From positions 1-64,000 of the forward strand of contig NZ_JAOQJP010000008.1 of NCBI RefSeq assembly GCF_025567305.1: 64,000 nt of DNA. The letters run 5' to 3'. A model generated the notes under the pieces. That model was given only the letters and a program-made list of their open reading frames with translations. It was not told the DNA's origin and ran no database searches. The DNA comes from Lentihominibacter butyricus (GTDB lineage: Bacteria; Bacillota; Clostridia; Peptostreptococcales; Anaerovoracaceae). Position numbers and translations under genes: made by a program. Below are positions 23,140 through 31,733 of the stretch, in pieces (the first letter of the stretch is position 1; every line of letters begins with the position of its first letter).

Positions 23140-24214
23140 AGGCCTGCCTAACGTAGGCAAAAGCACGCTGTTCAATGCGATAACAAAGGCAGGTGCAGAA
23201 GCGGCCAATTATCCGTTCTGCACCATAGAGCCGAACGTGGGAGTGGTAACCGTACCGGATGAGAGGATCAAGGTCCTCCACGAGATGTACAATTCGAAGA
23301 AGACAGTATATGCGACGATAGAGTTTTATGATATAGCCGGCCTTGTAAAGGGCGCGTCAAAGGGCGAGGGCCTTGGAAACAAGTTCCTCGGACATATCCG
23401 TGAAGTTGCGGCGATAGTACATGTGGTGAGATGCTTCGATGATCCTAACGTGGTTCACGTGGATGGAAAGATCGACCCGATATCAGATATCGAGACAATA
23501 AATACAGAGCTGATACTGTCCGACCTCGAGGTGCTGGAAAGAAGGATCCAGAAGACTACAAAGAACCTCAAAGGAGACAAGAGCCTGCAGAAAGAACTCG
23601 ATCTGCTGAAAAAGATCGCAGATTTCCTGGGTGAGGGAAAATCGGCAAGAGCTATGGAGCTCACAGAAGAAGAGGCTGAATATGTAAAGAGCCTGGAGCT
23701 GCTTTCATACAAGCCAGTCATATATGCGGCTAACGTTTCAGAGGATGATGCGGCAGCTGAGGACAACGAATATATCAGAAAGGTGCGCGAGTTTGCAGAA
23801 ACAGAAGGTTCAGACGTCATCGTGGTATGTGCCAAGATCGAATCAGAGATGGCGGAACTGGAAGATGACGAAAAGGCGATGTTCCTCGAAGAACTCGGCA
23901 TCAAAGAGTCAGGTCTCGACAAGCTCGTCAAGGCATCATACAGACTTCTCGATCTTATATCATTCCTGACTGCAGGAGAACCGGAAGTCAGAGCATGGAC
24001 GATAAAGCGCGGTACCAAGGCTCCTGGAGCGGCAGGCAAGATACATACCGACTTCGAGAAGGGCTTCATCCGTGCAGAGACTATCGCATATGACAAGCTG
24101 ATGGAGTGCGGAGGAAATCTTGCGACAGCCAAGGAAAAGGGCCTGATCCGTTCAGAAGGGAAAGAGTATGTCGTTAAAGACGGCGATGTGATGCATTTCC
24201 TGTTCAACGTGTAA
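23123..24214 (+). CDS. ychF: Redox/translation-associated ATPase YchF (Ola1 family)
   Basis: An Obg-related P-loop protein that prefers ATP and associates with ribosomes; implicated in stress responses. The 363-residue length is normal. GLPNVGKSTLFNAIT (residues 7-21) is the P-loop, and DIAGLVKGASKGEGLGNKFL is the G3 and switch region. A helical insertion and a C-terminal TGS domain (about 280-363) follow. The start codon lies within the attachment repeat of the upstream element, so transcription and the Shine-Dalgarno now come from that element. A terminator follows at 24299-24335. Confidence 0.96.
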   Translation: MKLGIVGLPNVGKSTLFNAITKAGAEAANYPFCTIEPNVGVVTVPDERIKVLHEMYNSKKTVYATIEFYDIAGLVKGASKGEGLGNKFLGHIREVAAIVHVVRCFDDPNVVHVDGKIDPISDIETINTELILSDLEVLERRIQKTTKNLKGDKSLQKELDLLKKIADFLGEGKSARAMELTEEEAEYVKSLELLSYKPVIYAANVSEDDAAAEDNEYIRKVREFAETEGSDVIVVCAKIESEMAELEDDEKAMFLEELGIKESGLDKLVKASYRLLDLISFLTAGEPEVRAWTIKRGTKAPGAAGKIHTDFEKGFIRAETIAYDKLMECGGNLATAKEKGLIRSEGKEYVVKDGDVMHFLFNV

Positions 24215-24298
24215 AACGGGAATGCTGCATCTTTGCATAAACATATCTAACAGAATATGAGGCAGTGCTGCTGCCTGCTGATATAAAGTGATCGTAAA

Positions 24299-24335
24299 AC
24301 AGCCGGCGCTTTTGATAGAGCGGACGGCTGTTTTT
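24299..24335 (+). terminator. Terminator of ychF
   Basis: ACAGCCG (24299-24305) pairs with CGGCTGT (24325-24331), followed by T5. Confidence 0.75.
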
Positions 24336-24403
24336 ATAAGGAAAAGGTCTGTCGCCGTAACGATATCAAATGTTAATGTGACAGACCCTTCGTTTTACAT
24401 GAA

Positions 24404-24433
24404 AAAACCCTGTGTCTGACACAGGGCTGTTTT
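24404..24433. terminator. Bidirectional terminator
   Basis: CCCTGTGT and ACACAGGG flank a 3-nt loop, with runs of A on the left and T on the right. It works for both strands and ends the minus-strand lipoprotein gene. Confidence 0.8.
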
Positions 24434-24452
24434 TTTCGGACCGTTGGCCTGA

Positions 24453-24947
24453 TTACTTGATGATGACATCCGCAGGATCAGTAGCGAGCATGAGCTCAAC
24501 TGAATCTCCCATCATGTATATAGTGTAGATCTGGTCAGGATCTTCCGACGACTGTTTGATGAATTCATCAATAGTGACAACCTTCTGTTCTCCGTTGACC
24601 ATACAGGTCATTCTTGCGCTCTGGCCAAGGGCGATATCTTTGGACACATTGGTATCAGCAATGTAGTAGCCGTCATCGGTATCCGAACTCGGAACGACTT
24701 CCTTCTCAGTCACGTGGGCGATGTATGAATCGCCGCTCTGTTCAACGCTTACAGTGCCCAGCATCGTTCCGGCTCCATCATTGATAAGCTGATCAGCGTA
24801 TTCTCCGTCAAGATAATCCGCTGTTATTTCCGGCTCACTGATGGTATTCCCTGATTTCTCACTCCCGCACCCTGCCAGGAGCAGCAATAAGAGCATCAGT
24901 GCAGTCAGAACCAAGATGGCGCATCTTTTTGATTTTTTCATTTTCAC
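24453..24947 (-). CDS. Predicted lipoprotein
   Basis: A 164-residue secreted lipoprotein. A basic N-terminus (MKMKKSKR) leads to a hydrophobic core and the lipobox LLAGC, with the lipidated cysteine near residue 27. The mature part is acidic with no family I recognise; beta-rich stretches (GTMLGTVSVEQSGDSYIAHV) suggest a small ligand-binding or anchoring domain. AGGAGAGTG precedes the ATG. It has its own promoter at 24991-25019 on the minus strand and a shared terminator. Lgt at 12.3 kb would lipidate it. Confidence 0.8.
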   Translation of the reverse strand: MKMKKSKRCAILVLTALMLLLLLLAGCGSEKSGNTISEPEITADYLDGEYADQLINDGAGTMLGTVSVEQSGDSYIAHVTEKEVVPSSDTDDGYYIADTNVSKDIALGQSARMTCMVNGEQKVVTIDEFIKQSSEDPDQIYTIYMMGDSVELMLATDPADVIIK

Positions 24948-24954
24948 TCTCCTG

Positions 24955-24982
24955 TTGACTAATAATGGTGATTTTCTATACT
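24955..24982 (+). promoter_or_regulatory. Plus-strand promoter of a putative small RNA
   Basis: TTGACT at 24955-24960, 16-nt spacer, TATACT at 24977-24982. Nothing protein-coding lies downstream before the terminator at 25079-25109. Confidence 0.5.
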
Positions 24983-24990
24983 ATATTGCC

Positions 24991-25019
24991 ATTCTACACT
25001 GAAAAATGAACGCTTTCAA
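24991..25019 (-). promoter_or_regulatory. Promoter of the lipoprotein gene
   Basis: On the minus strand: TTGAAA at 25019-25014, 17-nt spacer, TAGAAT at 24996-24991, about 45 nt before the start codon. Confidence 0.65.
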
Positions 25020-25078
25020 GGGATTTTGAGAAAATATAAAAAAATCGTAAAGAAAGCATGAAACTAATGTAAAGAACG

Positions 25079-25109
25079 GCTCGGACAGCGGAATATCCGG
25101 GCTTTTTTT
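25079..25109 (+). terminator. Terminator of the putative small RNA
   Basis: GCTCGGA (25079-25085) pairs with TCCGGGC (25096-25102, one G-U), followed by seven T. Confidence 0.7.
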
Positions 25110-25318
25110 GCGGCTCTGAGGGCTTTGCAGTACATACAGAACGGGTGTCGTGAAAGCGGCAGGTGCGCGGAAAATAAGGCATGGAATGAAAATAAAAGTA
25201 AAATGGTCGAGATGTTGTTGATGTGCGATACAGAAATACTAAATATGGCGTTTTTTATAATAAAGAACAAAATGATTTCTTGCCTGATTTTCATTTTTGG
25301 AGTAAAATATACTGCGCG

Positions 25319-25362
25319 TGGAGTGATTTTGTTGATAAATGGTTTGAAGTGGTTTAGAATGG
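25319..25362 (+). promoter_or_regulatory. MraZ operator boxes
   Basis: TGG-containing repeats at 25340, 25350 and 25360, exactly 10 nt apart (ATGGTTTGAA, GTGGTTTAGA, ATGGAGCTAA), with a likely fourth at 25319, two turns upstream. This matches the 10-bp spaced repeats that MraZ binds before its own gene in other bacteria. Confidence 0.7.
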
Positions 25363-25388
25363 AGCTAAACACAATGGGAGGGAACTAA

Positions 25389-25832
25389 ATGTTTGTAGGC
25401 AAATACAACAATTCAATAGACAGCAAGTCTAGGGTGATAGTGCCTGCAAAATTCAGGGACGAGCTTGAGGGCAGATGCATCATAGCGAAATCTCTGGACA
25501 GATGCCTGACCATTTATCCGCTGGCGCAATGGGAAAAGTTTGTCGAGGAAAAACTGGAGATACTTCCTGCCGGCAACCCTCAGGCCAGAAAACTCAAGAG
25601 ACATTTCTATTCATCTGCGGCAGAATGCGATGTGGACAAGCAGGGAAGGCTTACTATACCGCAGGAGCTCAAGGAATATGCAGGGATAGAAAAAGAGCTG
25701 ATAACTGTCGGAAGCGACAAGACTATAGAAGTGTGGAGCAGGGAGCACTGGGAAGATGAACTGGATCCCGATACCGGAGAACTGATGAATGCCAGTGAAG
25801 TGGCGGAAAGTATGGAGCAATATGGATTTTAA
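25389..25832 (+). CDS. mraZ: Transcriptional regulator MraZ
   Basis: A 147-residue protein with two AbrB-like swapped-hairpin halves: residues 1-50 with SIDSKSRVIVPAKFRDEL, and 75-125 with DVDKQGRLTIPQELKEYAGI. It forms ring-shaped oligomers and represses the dcw operon by binding repeats upstream. The start ATG follows GGGAGGG. First gene of the division and wall cluster; its last 11 nt overlap rsmH. Confidence 0.95.
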   Translation: MFVGKYNNSIDSKSRVIVPAKFRDELEGRCIIAKSLDRCLTIYPLAQWEKFVEEKLEILPAGNPQARKLKRHFYSSAAECDVDKQGRLTIPQELKEYAGIEKELITVGSDKTIEVWSREHWEDELDPDTGELMNASEVAESMEQYGF

Positions 25833-26760
25833 ACATGTACCGGTCCTGTATGAAGAGTGTATTTCAAATCTGAATATAAAAAGCGGCGGGATCTATGTCG
25901 ACGGGACTCTGGGAGGAGGCGGACATGCCGGCGGTATAGCGCGGCAGCTCGGTCCTGACGGGATGCTGATAGGCATAGACAGGGATACCGACGCGATAAA
26001 TGCCGCGGGGAAACGTCTGGCGTCGGCAGAGTGCAGAGTGCAGCTCGTGCACAGCAATTACTCGGAAATAAAGCAGGTCCTTCGAGATCTGGACATAGAC
26101 GGGATAGACGGAGCTCTGCTGGATATCGGAGTATCGTCGTTTCAGCTCGACAACAGCGAGCGCGGATTTTCATATATGCAGGATGCGCCACTCGACATGA
26201 GGATGAACCGGGACGAGAAATTCTCGGCATACGATGTCGTCAACGGTTATGATAAAAAGCATCTTACAGAAATAATCAAAAAATACGGCGAAGAAAAGTG
26301 GGCGTCGAGAATAAGCGATTTCATCGTAAACAGACGCAGAGAAAGCAGGATAGAAACCACCGGAGAGCTGGTGGATATAATAAAGGCGGCGATCCCGGCA
26401 TCTGCCAGGAGAGACGGGCCGCATCCCGCGAAGCGGACCTTCCAGGCGATAAGGATAGAAGTGAACGGGGAGCTCGAGCAGCTGAGCACTGCGATAGACG
26501 AGTTCTGCGACGTGCTCCTGCCGGGAGGGAGACTGTGCATAATAACCTTTCATTCTCTTGAAGACAGGATAGTGAAGGAAACATTCAACAGACGGCTGAA
26601 TCCGTGTACATGCCCGAAGGAATTTCCGGTATGTGTGTGCGGAAAGGTTTCTGATATGAAAAAGGTGACGGGTAAACCTATAGTGTCCGGCGAGGCCGAG
26701 CTGGAGAGTAACCCGAGGGCAAGAAGTGCAAAGCTCAGAGTGATAGAAAAGAAGAGGTAA
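25822..26760 (+). CDS. rsmH: 16S rRNA m4C1402 methyltransferase
   Basis: SAM-dependent enzyme that methylates N4 of C1402 in the ribosomal P site. It opens MDFKHVPVLYEECI, with GTLGGGGHAGGI (about residues 30-41) as the SAM loop and an inserted helical domain. A cysteine-rich stretch NPCTCPKEFPVCVCG lies near the C-terminus. Length 312 residues. The start at 25822 gives the family N-terminus, with GGAG 5 nt upstream; a longer frame from 25789 lies inside mraZ. Overlap with mraZ implies coupling. Confidence 0.95.
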   Translation: MDFKHVPVLYEECISNLNIKSGGIYVDGTLGGGGHAGGIARQLGPDGMLIGIDRDTDAINAAGKRLASAECRVQLVHSNYSEIKQVLRDLDIDGIDGALLDIGVSSFQLDNSERGFSYMQDAPLDMRMNRDEKFSAYDVVNGYDKKHLTEIIKKYGEEKWASRISDFIVNRRRESRIETTGELVDIIKAAIPASARRDGPHPAKRTFQAIRIEVNGELEQLSTAIDEFCDVLLPGGRLCIITFHSLEDRIVKETFNRRLNPCTCPKEFPVCVCGKVSDMKKVTGKPIVSGEAELESNPRARSAKLRVIEKKR

Positions 26761-26764
26761 TGAC

Positions 26765-27217
26765 ATGATAGCAGCTGAAAGATGGTATGAATACCAGAAA
26801 AATTATCAGAAGTACGGTCTGGACATGAAGCCGCAGCCGGAACGGGAAGAACGCTCACGCAGAAGACGCAGTGCGAAAAAGCCGGCGATATCTGCAGGCG
26901 AAGGCAAAAAAGCGGCCCTTTCGCTGGTCATGATAGCAGGCATTGCGATGATAATGCTCATAATAATAACTGCATATTCGGCAAACCTGCAGTATAATAT
27001 AAATTCGATGCTGAAGGAGAACCGTGCGCTTGCAGGAGAGATAGAGAACCTGCAGGTCAAGGTGTACAGCGCCAACAACATCGAGTATGTGGAGAGCAAG
27101 GCCACCGGTGAACTCGGCATGGTATACCCGAGCGAAAGCAGTAAAGTGTACATAACCAACGACGACATCCCGGAAGAAGGCTTTGCTGATATGCTCAGGG
27201 AAAAGGCATATAACTGA
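26765..27217 (+). CDS. ftsL: Cell division protein FtsL-like
   Basis: A 150-residue bitopic membrane protein in the ftsL position between rsmH and the class B PBP. A basic cytoplasmic N-terminus (about 1-48) is followed by a transmembrane helix (about 50-72), an extracellular coiled coil (LKENRALAGEIENLQVKV) and a short conserved tail. It should form the FtsL-DivIC-FtsQ complex that activates FtsW and the PBP. Sequence conservation in the family is low, so the call leans on position and topology. Confidence 0.85.
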   Translation: MIAAERWYEYQKNYQKYGLDMKPQPEREERSRRRRSAKKPAISAGEGKKAALSLVMIAGIAMIMLIIITAYSANLQYNINSMLKENRALAGEIENLQVKVYSANNIEYVESKATGELGMVYPSESSKVYITNDDIPEEGFADMLREKAYN

Positions 27218-27326
27218 CAGGAGAAAAATATAATATCTCGTAGCAGATGATAATAAAATGTAACTGTGATACCCGGGCAGATAAATCAGGAGATATGTCC
27301 GGGGTCGCTTTTTAAAGGGGAGTAAA

Positions 27327-29318
27327 GTGACGGCATTAAACAGTAGTAAGAAAAACCTTATCATAATACTCGTGATAGTATTCACGCTTATGCTGATCCT
27401 GTGCATCAGGCTGGGCTGGGTGCAGATCGTAAAGGGCAGTAAGTATTCTGAGCTGGCTGTGGAACAGCAGACCAAAGATACTCCGATAGAGGCCAAGCGC
27501 GGCGTGATCTATGATACGAACGGCAATGAGCTGGCGGTCAGCGTCACATGCTACACGATATGGGCAAGACCTGCTGATGTCAGATCAGGTGATACAGAGG
27601 CTGAAAAAAACGAGAACGTCGAAAAAGTATCTAAGACACTCGCTGAGGTCCTGGAAATGGATTATGACGATGTCAAAGAAGCTGTGACGAAAGAGCAGAG
27701 CGTGATCAAGATAAAAAAAGGTATAGATAAGGATCATGCAGACAAAATAAGAGAAGCTGAGCTTCCGGGAGTAGAGATCGCAGAAGACACCAAGAGGAGT
27801 TATCCACTCGGCGCTTTTGCATCGCATACACTAGGATCAGTGACAGATGACAATACGGGGCTTTCGGGTCTGGAGCTGCAGTACAATACATATCTGAGCG
27901 GCGTTTCAGGACGGTCGGTAAAGTATACTGATATCGGCGGGAACAGCCTGGCATACGGCAAAGAAAAGCATTACAATGCAGAGGACGGATACAGCGTCGT
28001 TACGACAATAGATCAGGTGATACAGCATTACACGGAGAAAACAATAGCTGAAGTACAGGAGAAGACCAGTGCGAAGAGAGCGATGGCGATAGTCATGGAT
28101 CCTAAGACCGGAGATATCCTGGCAATGGCGCAGACACCTGAATTCGACCTGAATGATCCGAAGACTCCGCTCGACAAAGAAGAACAGAAGAAGCTTGAAA
28201 GCATGTCTGAGGACGAAAAGGTGACATACTGGAACAAGATGTGGAGAAACTCGCTGATCTCCGATGTGTATGAACCGGGATCGACTTTCAAGCTGCTGAC
28301 GACAGCTATCGCTCTGGAAGAGGGCGTGACAGATCTTGATTCGACATATACATGTACGGGATCGATCGCTGTCGGCGACCAGATCCTGCACTGCTGGAGC
28401 AGCGATCATCCTCACGGGACGCAGAACCTGAAACAGGCGGTGGGGAATTCCTGCAACCCTGTTTTCGTGCAGCTTGCGACCGGCATAGGCATAGATAAAT
28501 TCTACAACTACATGGCGACGTTCGGCATAACGGGAAAAACCGGAATAGACTTTCCGGGAGAAGGAAGCGCTATACTCCAGTCAAAGGAAAGCGCAGGTCC
28601 GGTAGGACTTGCGACTATAGGTTTCGGCCAGGGTGTTGCGGTGACGCCTATACAGCTGATAACTGCGATAAGCTCGTTCGGAAATGAAGGAAAGCTGCTG
28701 AAACCGAGACTTGTCAAGGAACTCAGGGACTCCGACGGCAATACGGTCGAGAAATTCGAGACAGAAGTTGTCAGACAGGTGGTTTCGAAGGAGACTGCCG
28801 AGGAGATATGTGATATAATGCAGTTTGTCGTTGACGAAGGCGGCGGCGGTGCAGCAAAGGTCGACGGATACAAGGTCGGTGCAAAGACAGGTACTGCAGA
28901 CAAGGTAAAGGAAGACGGCACAGGGTACAGCGGTGACACTTATTCGTCATGTATAGCTATGGCTCCTATGGACGATCCTCAGATAACGGTACTGCTCATC
29001 GTTGACAGCCCGCAGGGCGTGAAATACGGAAGCGTGACGGCAGCTCCGGGAGTGCATCAGATACTTGAAGATTCACTCCGATATCTGAATATCTCCCCTG
29101 ACGAGGAGAGCCAGAAGGAAGCCGACGCGGAGAAGGTAGAAGTGCCTGATGTCACAGGCCAGAGCGCGAGCAATGCCATAGGCATACTTGCCGGGGATTC
29201 TCTGGATTACGATACCGATAAGGAAGCTGCCGCAGAGAGCGATTTCATAGTCACGAAGCAGTATCCTGAAGCGGGGACAAAAGTGAAAAAAGGCAGTAAA
29301 ATCTATTTGTATAAATAA
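27327..29318 (+). CDS. ftsI: Class B penicillin-binding protein (FtsI/SpoVD type) with PASTA domain
   Basis: Septal transpeptidase of 663 residues. A single N-terminal anchor (about 10-32) precedes the dimerisation domain and the transpeptidase domain, with Ser319 in STFK, SCN at 375-377 and KTG at 520-522. A C-terminal PASTA domain (about 605-663, starting VEVPDVTGQ) binds muropeptide or stem peptide. GTG start at 27327 follows AAAGGGG. In Clostridia this position can hold either the vegetative PbpB or the spore SpoVD; sequence alone does not decide. No murE follows, unlike the usual order. Confidence 0.93.
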   Translation: MTALNSSKKNLIIILVIVFTLMLILCIRLGWVQIVKGSKYSELAVEQQTKDTPIEAKRGVIYDTNGNELAVSVTCYTIWARPADVRSGDTEAEKNENVEKVSKTLAEVLEMDYDDVKEAVTKEQSVIKIKKGIDKDHADKIREAELPGVEIAEDTKRSYPLGAFASHTLGSVTDDNTGLSGLELQYNTYLSGVSGRSVKYTDIGGNSLAYGKEKHYNAEDGYSVVTTIDQVIQHYTEKTIAEVQEKTSAKRAMAIVMDPKTGDILAMAQTPEFDLNDPKTPLDKEEQKKLESMSEDEKVTYWNKMWRNSLISDVYEPGSTFKLLTTAIALEEGVTDLDSTYTCTGSIAVGDQILHCWSSDHPHGTQNLKQAVGNSCNPVFVQLATGIGIDKFYNYMATFGITGKTGIDFPGEGSAILQSKESAGPVGLATIGFGQGVAVTPIQLITAISSFGNEGKLLKPRLVKELRDSDGNTVEKFETEVVRQVVSKETAEEICDIMQFVVDEGGGGAAKVDGYKVGAKTGTADKVKEDGTGYSGDTYSSCIAMAPMDDPQITVLLIVDSPQGVKYGSVTAAPGVHQILEDSLRYLNISPDEESQKEADAEKVEVPDVTGQSASNAIGILAGDSLDYDTDKEAAAESDFIVTKQYPEAGTKVKKGSKIYLYK

Positions 29319-29332
29319 GCAGGTGCGCATTT

Positions 29333-30727
29333 ATGGACAGAATATCAGTAGAAGAAATCGTCAGAGCCGTGAACGGTACACTGGTGAGAAAGTGTGAAGA
29401 AGATCACATCACCGGTGTCAAGCACGATTCCCGGGAGTGTCAGCCCGGAGACATGTTCGTTGCGGTAAAAGGCGAAAACCAGGACGGCCACAGATATATA
29501 CCGCAGGTAGTCGCAGCAGGGTGCCGTACAGTTATGGTTTCACACAGGGAAGGCTGGTACGGAGAGATCAGTTCCACGCCTTGCAATATAATAGAAGTCG
29601 AAGACACCGTATACGCGATGGGCGAACTGGCGTCATATTATCTCGACAGGCTGGACATATTGAAAGTCGCAGTCACGGGAAGCGTCGGCAAGACATCTAC
29701 GAGAGACATGATATACTATGTGCTCAGCGAGAAATACGTATGCGGAAGAAATATGAAAAATTTCAACAATGATATCGGACTTCCGTTATCGATATTCCAG
29801 TTTGACAGCGGTACACAGGCTGCAGTGCTGGAGATGGGGATGGATCATTTCGGTGAAATCGACCGGCTGGGAGAGATCGTAAAGCCGGATATAGCGGTGA
29901 TAACGAATATAGGGATCTCTCATATGGAAAACCTGGGCAGCCGGGAAGGCATCTTCAAGGCGAAGATGGAAGTCGCGGGGCATATCACCGGGCGCGACGG
30001 GAAACCGGGATATCTCGTATTCCCGTGGGACGGGGAGTTCCTGACGAGAGAGCGAACAGCGGGAGCCTATAAGCAGATAATGATAGGCGACGACGGAAAG
30101 AGCGATTACATCATCTCGAATGTGAACGATTATGGAATGGACGGTATATCATTCGATCTGGAGCATGATGAAAAGATAGAGAAGATAAAGATACCTGTTC
30201 CGGGCCGACACAACGCAGTCAACAGCACGCTTGCGATCGCGGTCGGCGAGCTGCTGGGGGTGAGCATCGATGAAGCCCGGGAGGGACTTGCAAAGGTGCA
30301 GCTTACGGGAAGCAGGCTGAAGCGCATTGAAAACGGGAGACTGAGCGTTATAGACGACAGCTACAATGCGAGTCCGGATTCTATGAAGAGTGCGCTCAAG
30401 GTGCTTGAGCAGAGCGCATGCAAAGGCCGCAGGACTGCTGTGCTGGGAGATATGTTCGAGCTGGGCGATCAGACAGAACGTCAGCACTTCGAAGTCGGCC
30501 TCTTTGCACGAGGTCTCCGTATAGACAGAGTAATAGCTGTGGGAGAGCTTGCAAAAAATATAGCCGACGGGGCATCCGGAGGTGATGTGCAGGTCGTATG
30601 GTTCGAAAAGAAAGAAGACCTGTACGACAGACTGGATCAGTTTGCAGGCGCCGGTGATATAATACTGGTCAAAGGATCCAGAGGGATGAAGATGGAGCAG
30701 ATAGCGGAAAGGATTTTAAAAATTTAG
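29333..30727 (+). CDS. murF: UDP-MurNAc-tripeptide D-Ala-D-Ala ligase
   Basis: ATP-dependent Mur ligase that adds D-alanyl-D-alanine to complete UDP-MurNAc-pentapeptide in the cytoplasm. Length 464 residues. Three domains: substrate domain with HDSRECQPGDMFVAVKG near residue 25, central ATPase domain with GSVGKTST near 115, and C-terminal Rossmann domain with DDSYNASPDSM near 340. AGGTGCGC precedes the ATG; it lies 14 nt after the PBP gene and 8 nt before mraY. Confidence 0.95.
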   Translation: MDRISVEEIVRAVNGTLVRKCEEDHITGVKHDSRECQPGDMFVAVKGENQDGHRYIPQVVAAGCRTVMVSHREGWYGEISSTPCNIIEVEDTVYAMGELASYYLDRLDILKVAVTGSVGKTSTRDMIYYVLSEKYVCGRNMKNFNNDIGLPLSIFQFDSGTQAAVLEMGMDHFGEIDRLGEIVKPDIAVITNIGISHMENLGSREGIFKAKMEVAGHITGRDGKPGYLVFPWDGEFLTRERTAGAYKQIMIGDDGKSDYIISNVNDYGMDGISFDLEHDEKIEKIKIPVPGRHNAVNSTLAIAVGELLGVSIDEAREGLAKVQLTGSRLKRIENGRLSVIDDSYNASPDSMKSALKVLEQSACKGRRTAVLGDMFELGDQTERQHFEVGLFARGLRIDRVIAVGELAKNIADGASGGDVQVVWFEKKEDLYDRLDQFAGAGDIILVKGSRGMKMEQIAERILKI

Positions 30728-30735
30728 GAGACGCC

Positions 30736-31704
30736 ATGAATTATATTAACATCGTAATAATCATCTTGATAGCGTTTATTATCTCTGTGATTTTAACAAA
30801 ACTGGCAATACCTGTTTTGAGAGCGAAGGCAGGGCAGAACATCAGAGAGGAAGGACCGGAATCGCATCTGTCAAAGGCCGGGACACCGAGCATGGGCGGG
30901 ATCGCGATAATAATTGGTGCAGCGATCGCAGCAGCTGCGGGAGGTCTGATATGGGGCGCGAGCGCTTCAGACATGATAGTGATACTGTTCGTGTTCGTCG
31001 GATTCGGACTGATAGGATTCTTTGACGACTATCTGAAAGTGATAAAGAAAAACAATCTGGGGCTGAGAGCATATCAGAAGTTCGGGCTTCAGATAGTGAT
31101 ATCTGTGATACTGGCTGTGTTCCTTGCCAACTGTTCGGAGGGAAGCACGCTGGTGTTCATACCGTTCGCAAATATATATGTCGATTTCGGCATATGGTAT
31201 ATACCGTTTATCGTGTTTGTCGTTCTTGCTATGACGAATGCGGTGAACCTGACAGACGGACTTGACGGACTTGCATCCGGAGTCACAGCGCTCGTAACGC
31301 TGTTCTTCTCGATAGCCGGCGTGATCTACGGACTTGCGGCAGGAGCATATTTCTGTGCGGCAGTGTGCGGAGGATGTCTCGGATTCCTGGTGTTCAACAG
31401 GAACCCCGCAAAGATATTCATGGGCGATACGGGATCGCTTGCACTTGGAGGAGGACTTGCGGCTGCTGCAATAGTTATGAAAATGGAGCTGTTCCTGCCT
31501 GTCGCCGGACTGCTTTATGTGATCGAGGCTCTGTCTGTAGTACTTCAGGTGGGATATTTCAAACTTACAAAAGGCAAGAGACTGTTCAGGATGGCTCCGA
31601 TACATCACCATTTCGAGAAGTGCGGATTCAGGGAAGTCCAGGTCGTGACAGCATTCTGGATATTTACAGCTGTATGCTGTTTTGCAAGTCTTATAATTAT
31701 TTAG
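30736..31704 (+). CDS. mraY: Phospho-MurNAc-pentapeptide translocase
   Basis: Integral membrane enzyme that links phospho-MurNAc-pentapeptide to undecaprenyl phosphate (lipid I). Ten membrane helices over 322 residues. The catalytic motifs FFDDYLK (about 95), NAVNLTDGLDGLA (about 168) and MAPIHHHFE (about 287) are intact. TAGGAGACG precedes the ATG. It sits between murF and murD. Confidence 0.96.
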   Translation: MNYINIVIIILIAFIISVILTKLAIPVLRAKAGQNIREEGPESHLSKAGTPSMGGIAIIIGAAIAAAAGGLIWGASASDMIVILFVFVGFGLIGFFDDYLKVIKKNNLGLRAYQKFGLQIVISVILAVFLANCSEGSTLVFIPFANIYVDFGIWYIPFIVFVVLAMTNAVNLTDGLDGLASGVTALVTLFFSIAGVIYGLAAGAYFCAAVCGGCLGFLVFNRNPAKIFMGDTGSLALGGGLAAAAIVMKMELFLPVAGLLYVIEALSVVLQVGYFKLTKGKRLFRMAPIHHHFEKCGFREVQVVTAFWIFTAVCCFASLIII

Positions 31705-31733
31705 ATCATTGATTGAGTTAGGAGAAGATACCG

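Larger units (their letters stand above)
24989..25109 (+). ncRNA. Putative small RNA between lipoprotein gene and mraZ
   Basis: A transcript of about 120 nt is predicted from the TTGACT/TATACT promoter to a rho-independent terminator: GCTCGGA/TCCGGGC stem (25079-25102) then T7. The body is A-rich, with a 7-codon frame (MNAFKGF) near the 5' end but no clear ribosome binding site. No known RNA family recognised. Confidence 0.4.
24948..25388. other. Spacer before mraZ: divergent promoters, small RNA, MraZ boxes
   Basis: About 440 bp with no protein-coding gene. An 87-codon frame at 25125-25388 merely runs through the mraZ leader. It holds overlapping divergent promoters (24955-24982 plus, 24991-25019 minus), a terminator at 25079-25109 and the MraZ operator repeats at 25319-25362. 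A TATACT -10-like box at 25308-25313 probably belongs to the dcw promoter. Confidence 0.65.

Noticed and set aside
25125..25388. 87-codon frame before mraZ
   Set aside because: Runs through the promoter and MraZ boxes; no ribosome binding site.
27218..27326. Attenuator between ftsL and the PBP gene
   Set aside because: CCCGG/CCGGG pairing near 27272-27306 is interrupted by bulges and the T-run is short; too weak to call.
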